Source: Pseudomonas sp. BN411
GTDB taxonomy: Bacteria > Pseudomonadota > Gammaproteobacteria > Pseudomonadales > Pseudomonadaceae
Direction of reading: 5' to 3'
Length of the DNA: 42,971 nt
NCBI RefSeq assembly: GCF_029871235.1
Contig: NZ_SSOM01000077.1
Location: forward strand, 1 to 42,971
Below the pieces are notes generated by a model. It ran no database searches and was not told the DNA's origin. It saw only the letters and a program-made list of their open reading frames with translations. The position numbers were made by a program, and so were the translations under genes. Shown here one piece after another: positions 1-8,385 of the stretch (the stretch's first letter is position 1; each line of letters begins with the position of its first letter).

Positions 1-677
1 TTCGGCAGCGCCTTGAACTGTTCGTACGTCAGGCCCAGGGCGTTGCCCGAGCAGGTCAGGGCCACGGTCCACATGCCGGCGCTGCGGCCTTCGAGGATGC
101 CCGGCCAGGTGTCGTCCACCTTCACGCAGGCGGCGACGTCGTCGATGCCGAGGGCGATCACGTTGGCCAGAGACTGGGCCGGGTACGGACGGCCGTTGGG
201 CACTTCGTCGGTCGCCACCACGTGGTCCGGCGTGTAGCCGTTCTCGCGGGCCAGTTCCACCACCTTGGCCATCACCACCGCCGGGTAGCCGGAGCAGGTA
301 CCGATCTTCAGGCCCTTGCCGCGCAGGGTGGCGATGGCGTCGAGGGCGCCGGGGATCAGGGCCGAGTGCAGGCCGATCTTCTCGATCTGCAGCGGCATGA
401 AGCGTTCGTAGATGGCGGTGACGTCATCGTCCGTCGGCAGGCGGCCGAAGGCAGCGCGGTAGCGTTCGCCGATCGCCGGCACGTCGCAGAGGGTGCGGAT
501 GTGGTCCCACTTGCCCATGCCCATCGGGCCGCGGGCTTCTTCCAGGGAGACGGCGACGCCGAACTCACCGAAGGCCTCGACGAAGATCTGGGTCGGCGCG
601 AAGGAACCGAAGTCGACGACGGTACCGGCCCAGTCGAGGATGGCGGCTTTCAGTTGGGTGGGTTGCTTGTAGTGCAT
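1..677 (-). CDS. phnX: Phosphonoacetaldehyde hydrolase (phosphonatase), 3' end cut by window
   Basis: HAD-superfamily enzyme that splits the C-P bond of phosphonoacetaldehyde to acetaldehyde and phosphate, the last step of 2-aminoethylphosphonate breakdown in the cytoplasm. The first 225 codons are visible; the family is about 270-280 residues long, so roughly 50 are missing beyond base 1. Seen: a nucleophile loop [14 protein letters not shown] with Asp15, the [11 protein letters not shown] segment carrying the Schiff-base lysine (Lys56), GTCSGYP near 126-132, GRPYP at 162-166, and [10 protein letters not shown] near 185-194 with the acidic metal-binding residues. The ATG at 677 follows a GGAG-like site. 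It lies 87 bp downstream of the LysR gene on the same strand. The partner transaminase phnW is not in the window and may lie just outside. Confidence 0.93.
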   Translation of the reverse strand, partial: MHYKQPTQLKAAILDWAGTVVDFGSFAPTQIFVEAFGEFGVAVSLEEARGPMGMGKWDHIRTLCDVPAIGERYRAAFGRLPTDDDVTAIYERFMPLQIEKIGLHSALIPGALDAIATLRGKGLKIGTCSGYPAVVMAKVVELARENGYTPDHVVATDEVPNGRPYPAQSLANVIALGIDDVAACVKVDDTWPGILEGRSAGMWTVALTCSGNALGLTYEQFKALP

Positions 678-764
678 GGTGAATCTCCGGTTTTTCAGGG
701 ATGAGAGGGGCCGCTCCTTGCCGCTGGCAGGAGTCGGGCTGTGTGGCTGGAATGTCGTTTCAGG

Positions 765-1646
765 TCAGGGAGGCGTTGACTCGGGCACCGCGCAGGAGTC
801 GAACAGTTCGCCAATGATCGGCCGCTTGCGGCGGATGCCCAGGCAGCACAGGTAGTAGTCGATGTGGAACGGGTGATCGACGAAGGTGATGGGCCGCGTA
901 CCCGGCGTCTGCGCATACTCCACCGCCGACACGAAGCCGATGCCGATCCCCTGGGCGATGGCATGGACAATGGCCTCGCGGCTGTTCAGCTGCATGACGC
1001 AGTCGAGTCCGATGCCACGCCGCTGGCACTCCTCCTCCACCAGTTGGCGCGTCCGCGAGGCACGTTCGCGCAGCACCAGGCGCTGGCCGCTGATCTCTTC
1101 GACGTGAACCTGTTCCTGGCTGGCCCAGGGATGGTCGTCGCGCACCACCGCGATGATCGGATAGCTCCGGTAAAGCTGGGTACTGAGCCTGTCGTCGAAC
1201 TCCGACAGCGCGAGGATGGCGACGTCTATGTCGAAGTTGTACAGCCGCTCCAGCGTCCCACCCTCGGTGGTGAAGGAGGTTTCCAGTTCGATGTCCGGGT
1301 AGCGCTGCATGAGCTGGTAGGTGAGGCTCATGGCGATTGGCGGCGACACCGCGCCCAGGCGCAGCATGCCCGCCTTGCGCTGTTTGAAGCTCTGCAGCAG
1401 TTGCACCGCTTCGTCCTCCTGGCCGAACAGCCCCTGGGTAATCGCGTGGAGCTGGCGTCCTGCCTCGCTCAGTTCGATGAAGCGCCCACGCCGATGGAAC
1501 AGTTCCACCGAAAACTGCTTCTCCAAGGCACTCACCTGTTCGCTCACGGTCGGCTGGCCGACGCTCAGGAAGTCCGCCGCCAGGGTAAAACTGCCAGTCC
1601 TGGCGACGGCGTGAAAGGAGCGGAGCCACTTGTGATACTGGTACAT
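765..1646 (-). CDS. LysR-family regulator of the phosphonate cluster
   Basis: DNA-binding regulator of 293 residues. The N-terminal winged helix (about residues 1-60) reads MYQYHKWLRSFHAVARTGSF, then QPTVSEQVSALEKQ as recognition helix and VELFHRRGR; the rest is a LysR effector-binding domain. I use the ATG at 1646, which has AGGA a few bases upstream and starts exactly at the helix-turn-helix; an ATG 15 codons upstream would almost touch the stop of the MFS gene (1688). It lies between the MFS carrier (41 bp upstream) and phnX (87 bp downstream) on the same strand, so it is probably a local regulator of phosphonate use. The VELFHRRGR-x-IELS motif recurs in the LysR gene at 6951, so the two may be paralogues with related effectors. 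The effector is inferred from context only. Confidence 0.85.
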   Translation of the reverse strand: MYQYHKWLRSFHAVARTGSFTLAADFLSVGQPTVSEQVSALEKQFSVELFHRRGRFIELSEAGRQLHAITQGLFGQEDEAVQLLQSFKQRKAGMLRLGAVSPPIAMSLTYQLMQRYPDIELETSFTTEGGTLERLYNFDIDVAILALSEFDDRLSTQLYRSYPIIAVVRDDHPWASQEQVHVEEISGQRLVLRERASRTRQLVEEECQRRGIGLDCVMQLNSREAIVHAIAQGIGIGFVSAVEYAQTPGTRPITFVDHPFHIDYYLCCLGIRRKRPIIGELFDSCAVPESTPP

Positions 1647-1687
1647 GGAGTCTTCCTGTTCCCGAGGCGTCAGCAGCCGATCATGCA

Positions 1688-2989
1688 TCAACGCCGAACG
1701 AAGAGCGCGACCAGCGCACTACTGAGGCAGGCACCGGTGACCACGATGAAGATGAGCGAGGTGTTGCCGCTGATATCCAGCAGGCGCCCGATCAGGGGTT
1801 CGGCGAGACCGGCGAACAGATAGGACGAGAAGTTCATCACGCCGGTCGCGGTCCCCGCGCGCTTCGCGCCCACCAGGTCCGGGCACAGCGCCCAGAAGCT
1901 GGATGCCGGGCCATAGACGAAAAAGCCGCAGAGGAACAACGCCACGAGGCCGATGGTGCTGTGGGCCGGCAGGCTCCACATCCACAGACTGGTCAGGGCA
2001 CCGAGCACCATGTAGAGCATGATCGCCAGGTAGCGCTTGGAGCCGAACAGTTTGTCCGAGACCCAGCCGTTGCTCAGCGCACCCACCGCCATGCCCACCG
2101 GAAGCGCCACGGTGATCCACTTCGGGTCGAGCCAGCCGTCGCCGCCGCTTTTCCAGTCGGCGCCGAGGAAGTGCACCGGCACCCAGACGATCAGGCCGTA
2201 ACGCGCGGCATTCTGGAAACCGAGGGAGACGGCCGCGATGATCAGCTTGGCGTTCTTCAGCACCGCCTTGTAACGCTGGGCCGAGGTTTCCGACTCGCCC
2301 TGCGCCACTTCCTGACCCTTGTCGTCGGCATTGGCCACACCCGTGTCGGCAAGCGGATCGAAGCCCAGGTCCTGCGGTCGCTCGCGGGCCACCAGGAAGA
2401 ACATGATGCCGCCGGCCAACATCAGCAGCACCGGCAGGCGGAAGATCCAGCGCCATTCCAGTTGCAGCACTTCCAGCACGACGATGGAGGTGACATAGGA
2501 CAGGATCGAGGCGCAGCCGGCGGCGAATACATAGAAACCGTAGACCTTGCCCCGCTCCGACACGCCCCACCAGTTGGACAGCAGACGGCTACCCGGCGCC
2601 CAGCCAAGGGCCTGGAAGTAGCCGTTGATGCCCCAGGGCAGGATCAGGCTCATGAAACCACCGGCGAAACTGGTGACCCAGTTGGCGCCGCAGGACAGCA
2701 CTGCGCCCAGGCTCATGATGCGGCGCCCGCCGAACTTGTCGGCGAGGTTGCCGTTGATGGCCTGGCCAACGGCGTAGGTCCAGAGCATGGCGGTGGAAAT
2801 CCAGCCAAGGGTTTCCTTGCTCAGGCCAAACTCGGCCTGCATGCCGGGAATGGCGAAACCGAAGGTCTGTCGTCCGGTGTAGAAAAACAGGTAGCAGAAC
2901 ATCGCCGCCAACAGCATGCGCCATTGCGCGACACGGAACGAAGGTGAATGGGACATCGTCAAGCCAGACAGGGTATCTGCACGATTCAT
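1688..2989 (-). CDS. MFS transporter of organophosphate:phosphate antiporter (GlpT/UhpT-like) type
   Basis: Inner-membrane carrier of 433 residues with about 12 hydrophobic segments in two halves, separated by a charged loop near residues 205-235 (rich in D, E, K and Q). The N-terminal part (YTGRQTFGFAIPGMQAEFG, then GWISTAMLWTYAVGQAINGNLADKFGGRR) resembles the OPA family that exchanges organophosphates such as glycerol-3-phosphate or hexose phosphates for phosphate. The start at 2989 has AAGG 8 bp upstream; an alternative Met lies 11 codons later. It sits between the iron alcohol dehydrogenase and the LysR gene, all on the minus strand. Inference: it may move a phosphonate or a phosphonate breakdown product. 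That would give the cluster a second transporter besides PhnCDE. The substrate is not shown by the sequence. Confidence 0.8.
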   Translation of the reverse strand: MNRADTLSGLTMSHSPSFRVAQWRMLLAAMFCYLFFYTGRQTFGFAIPGMQAEFGLSKETLGWISTAMLWTYAVGQAINGNLADKFGGRRIMSLGAVLSCGANWVTSFAGGFMSLILPWGINGYFQALGWAPGSRLLSNWWGVSERGKVYGFYVFAAGCASILSYVTSIVVLEVLQLEWRWIFRLPVLLMLAGGIMFFLVARERPQDLGFDPLADTGVANADDKGQEVAQGESETSAQRYKAVLKNAKLIIAAVSLGFQNAARYGLIVWVPVHFLGADWKSGGDGWLDPKWITVALPVGMAVGALSNGWVSDKLFGSKRYLAIMLYMVLGALTSLWMWSLPAHSTIGLVALFLCGFFVYGPASSFWALCPDLVGAKRAGTATGVMNFSSYLFAGLAEPLIGRLLDISGNTSLIFIVVTGACLSSALVALFVRR

Positions 2990-3097
2990 GGTGTTTTCCT
3001 TTTGTACGGTCCTCCGGTCAAGCCGGGGGCGGCACTCTTTTTCGGTGCAACAGGAAAGGGGCGGCCGAAGCCGCGCTCAGATCGGGGAGGCAGGTCC

Positions 3098-4189
3098 CTA
3101 TGCGGCATGCGAGCCGATGAAGTTCCTGCCCCGCGCGCCCTGCATGGCGTACTCGATGATGGCTTCGGCCTCCTTCGGCGTTACGCCGTAGTCACCGAAT
3201 TCGGTTTTCACCTCGAGGCTGTGAAGGAATTCCCGCAGGCGCGCCTGGGCCTTGCGCAAGTCGGAGCCGAATACCCGCTGCAGCGTGCGGTCGCGTTCCT
3301 GGTCACGCCCCCAGGCCAGTCCCAGTACCAATGGCAGGGTGAAGGAACAGGCGATGCCGTGGGGCAGCCCGTAGCGCAGGGTCATCTCGTAGGAAATCGA
3401 ATGGGCCAGCGCCGTCTTGGTGTTGGAGAACGCCATGCCGGCCTTCAGTGCCGCCAGGGCCATGCGCGTGCGCAGCTCGCGGTTGCCGAGGTCGCGGCGC
3501 AGTAGCGGCAGGCATTCGAGGATGTCCTCGATGGCGGAGATGGCGAAGGTGTCGGAAATCGGATTGGCGTTGTGGTTCCAGATGGATTCCAGGGCGTGGG
3601 ACAGTGCATCCAGCCCGGTGGAAACGGTGACGCCGGCCGGCACCGTCATCATCAGTTCCGGATCGACGATGGCCACCTTCGGCCAGGTGCAGTCCAGGTG
3701 CAGGGAGTACTTCTTCTGGCTGGCGGAATCCCAGATGGTGGCCCAGGGCGTCACCTCGCTGCCGGTACCGGCAGTGGTGGGCGCGGCGATCAGCGCCTTG
3801 GCACGGGCCGGCACGAAGGGTTGGCCGGTGGAGAGCAGCGCCAGCAGCTCGTCGAAGCTGCCGCTGGCGGTGCCGACGATCAGCGCCTTGGCGGTGTCGA
3901 TGGCGCTGCCGCCACCTACGGCAACCACCGTCTGGCAGTCCCCCGCTTCACGCCAGAAGGCTTCGTAGGTACGGCGCAACCAGGCCACGTCCGGGTTGGG
4001 CTGGACATCCTCCACCACATGCACCAGGCGTTCGCCCAGCAGCACCTGAAGGCGGTCCAGCAGCCCAAGGGCGCGGGCTTCTGGGAAGACCACCAGGGCG
4101 ACCTTCTGGTTCTCGGTCAGGGCGGCGAGCTGGCGGAGGCTGCCGCAGCCGAATCGTGTATCGACGGGGTTGTGAAAACGGGCGGTCAT
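3098..4189 (-). CDS. Iron-containing (group III) alcohol dehydrogenase in a phosphonate cluster
   Basis: NAD(P)-dependent oxidoreductase of 363 residues. Seen: the nucleotide-binding loop VAVGGGSAIDTAKA, APTTAGTGSEVTPWATIWD, and the metal-ligand region STGLDALSHALESIW followed by YGLPHGIACSFTLP, which supply the Asp and His ligands typical of Fe-ADHs. The start is the ATG at 4189, preceded by AAAGGTG at good distance; a longer frame to 4243 lacks a better site. It is flanked by phnE and the OPA-like carrier. By context it could reduce phosphonoacetaldehyde to 2-hydroxyethylphosphonate (a role known for PhpC-type Fe-ADHs), or handle the acetaldehyde released by PhnX, or oxidise a hydroxylated phosphonate. 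The family is clear; the substrate is inference. Confidence 0.85.
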   Translation of the reverse strand: MTARFHNPVDTRFGCGSLRQLAALTENQKVALVVFPEARALGLLDRLQVLLGERLVHVVEDVQPNPDVAWLRRTYEAFWREAGDCQTVVAVGGGSAIDTAKALIVGTASGSFDELLALLSTGQPFVPARAKALIAAPTTAGTGSEVTPWATIWDSASQKKYSLHLDCTWPKVAIVDPELMMTVPAGVTVSTGLDALSHALESIWNHNANPISDTFAISAIEDILECLPLLRRDLGNRELRTRMALAALKAGMAFSNTKTALAHSISYEMTLRYGLPHGIACSFTLPLVLGLAWGRDQERDRTLQRVFGSDLRKAQARLREFLHSLEVKTEFGDYGVTPKEAEAIIEYAMQGARGRNFIGSHAA

Positions 4190-4357
4190 GGTGAGCACCT
4201 TTCTTGTTGTTGTCGGAAGCTGGGCAGATAGTCGACGGCCCACGACAACGGCTCAAATCGATTGTTTGCAGGTCTGCATCGGCCTGACCGATACAGCCGG
4301 GCACGCCTGGGCCCGCCGCACCGGAAGCGATCCGGGCAGCGGTCATGGCAGGTCAGG

Positions 4358-5176
4358 TCAGTGGGAGGCGCCGCGCTGGATGGCGTTGCGCAGTCGGCTT
4401 GAGGCCGTGTCGGCGATGATCACCATCAGGGTGATCACGATGATGCAGGTAGCGGTTTCCTGGTACTTGAACAGCTTGAGACTGCTCACCAGCTCGAAGC
4501 CCAATCCGCCGGCACCGACCATGCCAAGCACGGTGGCCGAGCGCAGGTTGACCTCGAAGCGGTACAGCACCACCGCAATCCAGGCGGTGATCACTTGCGG
4601 CAGTACCCCGAAGACGATCACCTGCAACGGCCGCGCGCCGGTGGCCTGTAGCGCCTCGATGGGGCCCTGGTCGATCTCCTCGATGCTTTCGGCGAAGAAC
4701 TTGCCGAGCATGCCCAGGCCATGGAGTGCCAGGGCCAGCACACCGGGGAAGGGTCCCAGCCCCACCGCCGAGACGAACACCAGCGCCAGGATCAGCTCGT
4801 TGATGCTACGGGTCAGGTTGAGGAACTGCCGGGTGGCGCCATAGAGCAGCCGGTTGCGAGTGAGGTTGCGCGCCGCAAGGAACGACAGCGGGATCGCCAG
4901 CAGCACGCCGAGCAACGTGCCCCAGATGGCGATCTGAACGGTTTCCAGGGCCGGCGCAACGAGCCGCGGCAGAATGCTGAAGTCCGGCGGCATGGTGCGG
5001 CTGAGGAAGTCGCCGATCTGCGGCAGGCCGGCAGCCAGCTCGCCCAGGCTGAGCTGCGCGCCTTCGGCGCTCCAATGCAAGGTGAGGATGACCGCCAGCA
5101 CCAGGGCACCGGTGCTGAGCCAGCCACGGGAGCCTTGTGGCAGGTCGACGGTCCAGAGGTAGTTGCGTGGTTGCAT
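4358..5176 (-). CDS. phnE: Phosphonate ABC transporter, permease
   Basis: Inner-membrane permease of 272 residues with about six hydrophobic segments. The conserved cytoplasmic loop that contacts the ATPase appears as LHGLGMLGKFFAESIEEIDQGPIEALQATGA near residues 150-180, and LRSATVLGMVGAGGLGFEL near 215-235 is typical of PhnE. I use the ATG at 5176: phnC stops at 5178, so one base separates the two genes, and the 35 extra codons upstream lie inside phnC in another frame. It forms phnD-phnC-phnE with its neighbours. After phnE there is a 168-bp gap before the alcohol dehydrogenase, so the downstream genes may have their own promoter. Confidence 0.93.
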   Translation of the reverse strand: MQPRNYLWTVDLPQGSRGWLSTGALVLAVILTLHWSAEGAQLSLGELAAGLPQIGDFLSRTMPPDFSILPRLVAPALETVQIAIWGTLLGVLLAIPLSFLAARNLTRNRLLYGATRQFLNLTRSINELILALVFVSAVGLGPFPGVLALALHGLGMLGKFFAESIEEIDQGPIEALQATGARPLQVIVFGVLPQVITAWIAVVLYRFEVNLRSATVLGMVGAGGLGFELVSSLKLFKYQETATCIIVITLMVIIADTASSRLRNAIQRGASH

Positions 5177-5177
5177 G

Positions 5178-5975
5178 TCAGTTCCCCAGTCCGGTGGCGT
5201 AGCGCATCCGCGCCTGGTTGGCCGGGTGCAGGTCTTCCGCCTCAGCGGCCTGGCCCGGATAGATGCGTTGCAGGTCGGCATCGGTCAGGCTCTCGCCAAC
5301 GCCGTCGAATACCAGCCGACCGTGAGCCAGGCCGACGATGCGGTCGCCGAACTCGCGGGCGTAGTCCACCTGGTGCAGGTTGCAGACCACCGTGATACCC
5401 AGCTCGCGGGTTGCGTCGCGCAGGTACTGCAGCACCAGGCGCGCGGTCTTCGGGTCGAGACTGGCCACCGGCTCGTCGGCAAGGATCACCTTGGGCCGCT
5501 GGGCCAGGGCACGGGCGATGCCCACGCGCTGCATCTGCCCGCCGGACAGCGCATCGGTGCGCGAATGGGCCTTGTGCGCGAGTTCCACGCGCTGCAGGCA
5601 GTCCATGGCCAGGGCCACATCTTCACGGCGGAACAATTGCAGCACCGAGGACAGGGTGGACACCGCGCCAAGGCGGCCGGTGAGCACGTTCTTCAGTACC
5701 GAGAGACGCGGCACCACGTTGTGGTGCTGGAAGATCATCGCCACCTGGCGGCGCAGTTCGCGGGTATCGCGGCAGGCCATGGCATCGATCCCGGCCACTT
5801 GCAGCGCGCCGGAATCGGCCTGGGCCAGACGGTTGATGCAGCGCAGCAGGGTCGACTTGCCCGCCCCCGACTGGCCGAGCACCACCACGAACTCGCCCGC
5901 CCCGATCTCCAGGTCGATGCCGCGCAGCACGGCATTGCTGCCGTACTGCTTGGCCAGTTGGCGAACGCTGATCAT
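5178..5975 (-). CDS. phnC: Phosphonate ABC transporter, ATP-binding subunit
   Basis: ATPase of 265 residues that powers phosphonate import. Seen in order: Walker A GQSGAGKS near residues 34-41, Q-loop MIFQHHNVVPRLSVLKNVL, the ABC signature LSGGQMQRVGIARALAQRP, Walker B VILADEPVASLDP, and the switch histidine in CNLHQVDYAREF. The VLTGRLG-x-STL segment after the Q-loop is typical of PhnC. Its ATG overlaps the phnD stop as ATGA (5972-5975), and its TGA is one base from the phnE start, so translation of the three genes is probably coupled. Confidence 0.95.
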   Translation of the reverse strand: MISVRQLAKQYGSNAVLRGIDLEIGAGEFVVVLGQSGAGKSTLLRCINRLAQADSGALQVAGIDAMACRDTRELRRQVAMIFQHHNVVPRLSVLKNVLTGRLGAVSTLSSVLQLFRREDVALAMDCLQRVELAHKAHSRTDALSGGQMQRVGIARALAQRPKVILADEPVASLDPKTARLVLQYLRDATRELGITVVCNLHQVDYAREFGDRIVGLAHGRLVFDGVGESLTDADLQRIYPGQAAEAEDLHPANQARMRYATGLGN

Positions 5976-6841
5976 TTCATGCTCCGCAGGTCGAGATCGA
6001 GGACCTTGGCGGTTTCGCGGACCACGTCGTAGGCCGCGTCATTGGTGGGCTGGAAGCCGTCCAGCTGGCCCTGGTCGCCCCAGGGTACGTCCTTGATCGA
6101 AGCCAGGGCGCCGGCGACCTTCTTCTTCAGTTCCGGGTCCATGTCCTTGCGCCAGACCATGGGCGACTCGGGGATCGGGCGGGAGGTCCAGACCACCTGG
6201 AAGTCGCCCTGCTTCACCATGCCCTTGGCCACGGCGTTGGCGAGGATGCGGTCGGCCACGGCAGCAGCGTCCACCTTCCGGTTCTCCACGGCGAGGATGC
6301 TGGCGTCATGGGAGCCGGAGAAGATTACCCGCGAGAACAGCTTGTCAGGTTCGAAGCCGGCCTGCTCCAGGCCGGCCTTGGGGAACAGGTGACCGGATGC
6401 GGAACTCGGATCGACGAAGGCGAAGGTATGGCCCTTGAGGTCGGCAAGGTCGCGAATGCCGCTGTCCTTGCGCGCCAGGATCAGGCTCTTGTACGCGCTC
6501 TGCCCGGTCTTCTTGGTCACCGCGACGGAGAACGCCTCGACATCGGCAACTGTGGTGGCCAGCACGTAGGAGAACGGGCCGAGGTAGGCCACGTCCAGCT
6601 TGCCGGCGCGCAAGGCTTCGATGATGCCGTTGTAGTCGGTGGCGACGAAGGGTTCCACCTCCATGCCGAGCTGTTGCTGCAAGCTGGCGAGCACCTGTCT
6701 GCTGGACTCGATCATGGCCTGGGAGTCTTCGGAGGGGATCAGGCCGATGGTCAGTTTGTCGGCGGCGAGCGCCTGACCAGCAGCGACCAGGGGAAGGATG
6801 GCGAAACCGGCGACGCGGAGGAACTTGGCAAGGGTTTTCAT
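5972..6841 (-). CDS. phnD: Phosphonate ABC transporter, periplasmic binding protein
   Basis: Substrate-binding protein of 289 residues that captures phosphonate in the periplasm for PhnE/PhnC. A Sec signal peptide covers about residues 1-26 (ending AGQALAA). The mature part has the PhnD pattern: LTIGLIPSEDSQAMIESS, FVATDYNGIIEALRAGKLDVAYLGPFSY, FVDPSSASGHLFPKA and FSGSHDASILAVENRKVDAAAV. It is the first gene of the operon; the promoter must lie in the 109 bp between it and the divergent LysR gene at 6951. The family prefers 2-aminoethylphosphonate in several bacteria; the exact ligand here is inferred from the presence of phnX. Confidence 0.94.
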   Translation of the reverse strand: MKTLAKFLRVAGFAILPLVAAGQALAADKLTIGLIPSEDSQAMIESSRQVLASLQQQLGMEVEPFVATDYNGIIEALRAGKLDVAYLGPFSYVLATTVADVEAFSVAVTKKTGQSAYKSLILARKDSGIRDLADLKGHTFAFVDPSSASGHLFPKAGLEQAGFEPDKLFSRVIFSGSHDASILAVENRKVDAAAVADRILANAVAKGMVKQGDFQVVWTSRPIPESPMVWRKDMDPELKKKVAGALASIKDVPWGDQGQLDGFQPTNDAAYDVVRETAKVLDLDLRSMK

Positions 6842-6900
6842 GGCATTCCCAGCGGTTGTGGTTGATGGACACAGGCTAGGAACGTCACGTGACAGTCATA

Positions 6901-6941
6901 CCATCAATTCAATATGGGATTCAGTAGCCAAGTATTGATGG
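6901..6941. promoter_or_regulatory. Inverted repeat in the phnD / LysR divergent promoter
   Basis: CCATCAAT at 6901-6908 is repeated as its exact complement ATTGATGG at 6934-6941, with 25 bp between. The right half overlaps the ribosome-binding GGAG (6940-6943) of the LysR gene, so a protein bound there could block both transcription and translation start. It is a plausible site for the adjacent LysR protein, which would control phnDCE and itself. No binding data are implied. Confidence 0.45.
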
Positions 6942-6950
6942 AGTCTATGG

Positions 6951-7835
6951 ATGTCCAGCGCCAAGTTGCGGGCGTTCCTGGCCGTTGCCCGGCATGGAAG
7001 TTTCAGTGCGGGAGCCCGTGCCCTGGGCCTCAGCCAGCCCACCCTCACCACCCAGGTGCAGAGCCTGGAGCGCCAGCACAACGTCGAGTTGTTCCACCGC
7101 CGTGGCCGGCGCATCGAGCTGTCCGACGTGGGTCAGCAATTGCTGCCCATCGCCCAGCGCCTGGCCGCGCTGGAACTGGAGGCGCACAACCTGTTGCGGG
7201 ACTCCGGAAGGCTGGACAGCGGCCAACTCAAGCTCGGTGCCGTGGGGCCTTTCCATGTGATCGAGATGGTGGACAGCTATCGCCAGCGCTACCCGCGCAT
7301 CGACGTGTCGATCCGCGTGGGCAACTCGGCCGAAGTGCTGGCCGACCTGGAGCAATACGTCACCGACATCGCCGTGCTGGCCGGCCTGCATGAAGATCCG
7401 GGGCTCTGCGCCGTGCGCTATGCGCGCCACGCCATCATCCTCTTCGCTCGCAACGACCATCCCCTCGCCCGGCGCGGCAGCATCGCCATCGAAGAGTTGG
7501 AGGGGCAGCCATTGCTGCAACGCGAGCCGGGCTCCACCACTCGCGCAGCGCTGGAACGGGCACTGGCCGAAGCCGGCGTGACCCCGCGCATGGCGATGGA
7601 GATCGGCAGCCGCGAGGCCCTGCGCGAAGCCGTGGTGCGCGGCATCGGCCTTGGCGCGGTGTCCGAGGCGGAGTTCATCCCCGACCCGCGCATCCAGCCG
7701 ATCCGCATCGACGGCGACCCGGTGCACACCGAGACCTACCTCTACTGCCTGGCGGAACGGCGCGGCAGCCGCCTGATCTCGTCCTTTTTCGATGCAGCAA
7801 TAGATGCGGGTCGGGCCCAGGGAGCGGTCAGCTAG
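6951..7835 (+). CDS. LysR-family regulator, divergent from phnDCE
   Basis: Regulator of 294 residues with an N-terminal helix-turn-helix (KLRAFLAVARHGSF, then LSQPTLTTQVQSLERQ and VELFHRRGRRIELSDVG) and a C-terminal effector domain (AVGPFHVIEMVDSYRQRYP through GIGLGAVSEAEF). The ATG at 6951 follows GGAG by 7 bp. It is transcribed away from phnD with 109 bp between the two starts, the classic LysR layout, so phnDCE is its likely target with a phosphonate-related ligand as inducer. Part of its N-terminal domain resembles the LysR gene at 765-1646, suggesting two related regulators bracket the cluster. Confidence 0.88.
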   Translation: MSSAKLRAFLAVARHGSFSAGARALGLSQPTLTTQVQSLERQHNVELFHRRGRRIELSDVGQQLLPIAQRLAALELEAHNLLRDSGRLDSGQLKLGAVGPFHVIEMVDSYRQRYPRIDVSIRVGNSAEVLADLEQYVTDIAVLAGLHEDPGLCAVRYARHAIILFARNDHPLARRGSIAIEELEGQPLLQREPGSTTRAALERALAEAGVTPRMAMEIGSREALREAVVRGIGLGAVSEAEFIPDPRIQPIRIDGDPVHTETYLYCLAERRGSRLISSFFDAAIDAGRAQGAVS

Positions 7836-8380
7836 TGAATTCGCCCTCACAACAGGCGCCAAGCCCTCGGCCATTGTAGGTTGCGGCTGAGGCCACGAAG
7901 CCCAACGTGCGAACTCAAATCCGGAGTGTTGGGCTTCGCTGCGCTCTGACCAACCTACGGGAGGCCTGCGGCCTCCTCCGCGAATGAATTCGCCCCCACA
8001 AAAAGGCAATAGGCCAAGCCCGGCACAAACCCTGTGGGGGCGATTTCAATCGCTGAGCGGACCGAAGGTTCGCCATACGAACCCCACAGCAGGCGCCAAG
8101 TCTTCGGCCATCGTAGGTTGCGGCTGAGGCCACAAAGCCCAACGCGCGAAGTCGAACCCCGCTGCGTTGGGCTTCGCTGCGCTCTGCCCAACCTACGGGA
8201 GGGCCCGATCACGATCGGCGCAAACACTGTAGGGGCGAATTCAATCGCCAAGCGGACCGAAGGTTCGCCATTCGAGCCCCCACCCGCGGTCATCGTACGG
8301 GAGGCCTGCGGCCTCCTTCGCGAATGAATTCGCCCCCACAAAAAGGCAAAAGGCCAAATCCGGCACAAACCCTGTAAGAC
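7836..8380. repeat. Composite REP array (no gene, about 550 bp)
   Basis: A non-coding stretch built from two palindrome types. Type A begins or ends with TGTGGGGGCGA(A/T)TTC and its complement (ends near 7853, 8000, 8033, 8227 and 8340). Type B forms long stem-loops starting GTAGGTTGCGGCTGAGGCC and ending in CAACCTAC (7876-7958 and 8113-8196). Larger blocks are repeated directly: about 80 bp at 7956-8035 recurs at 8296-8375, and the GGCGCCAAG-led block near 7857 recurs near 8094. This looks like stepwise amplification of paired REP sequences. Confidence 0.85.
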
Positions 8381-8385
8381 CTGAA

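Noticed and set aside
1-7835. C-P lyase pathway (phnGHIJKLM)
   Set aside because: None of the lyase genes is present; the enzyme seen is the PhnX phosphonatase, a separate route.
7836-8380. CRISPR array
   Set aside because: The repeats are unequal palindromes of two types at irregular spacing, without uniform spacers or cas genes; they are REP elements.
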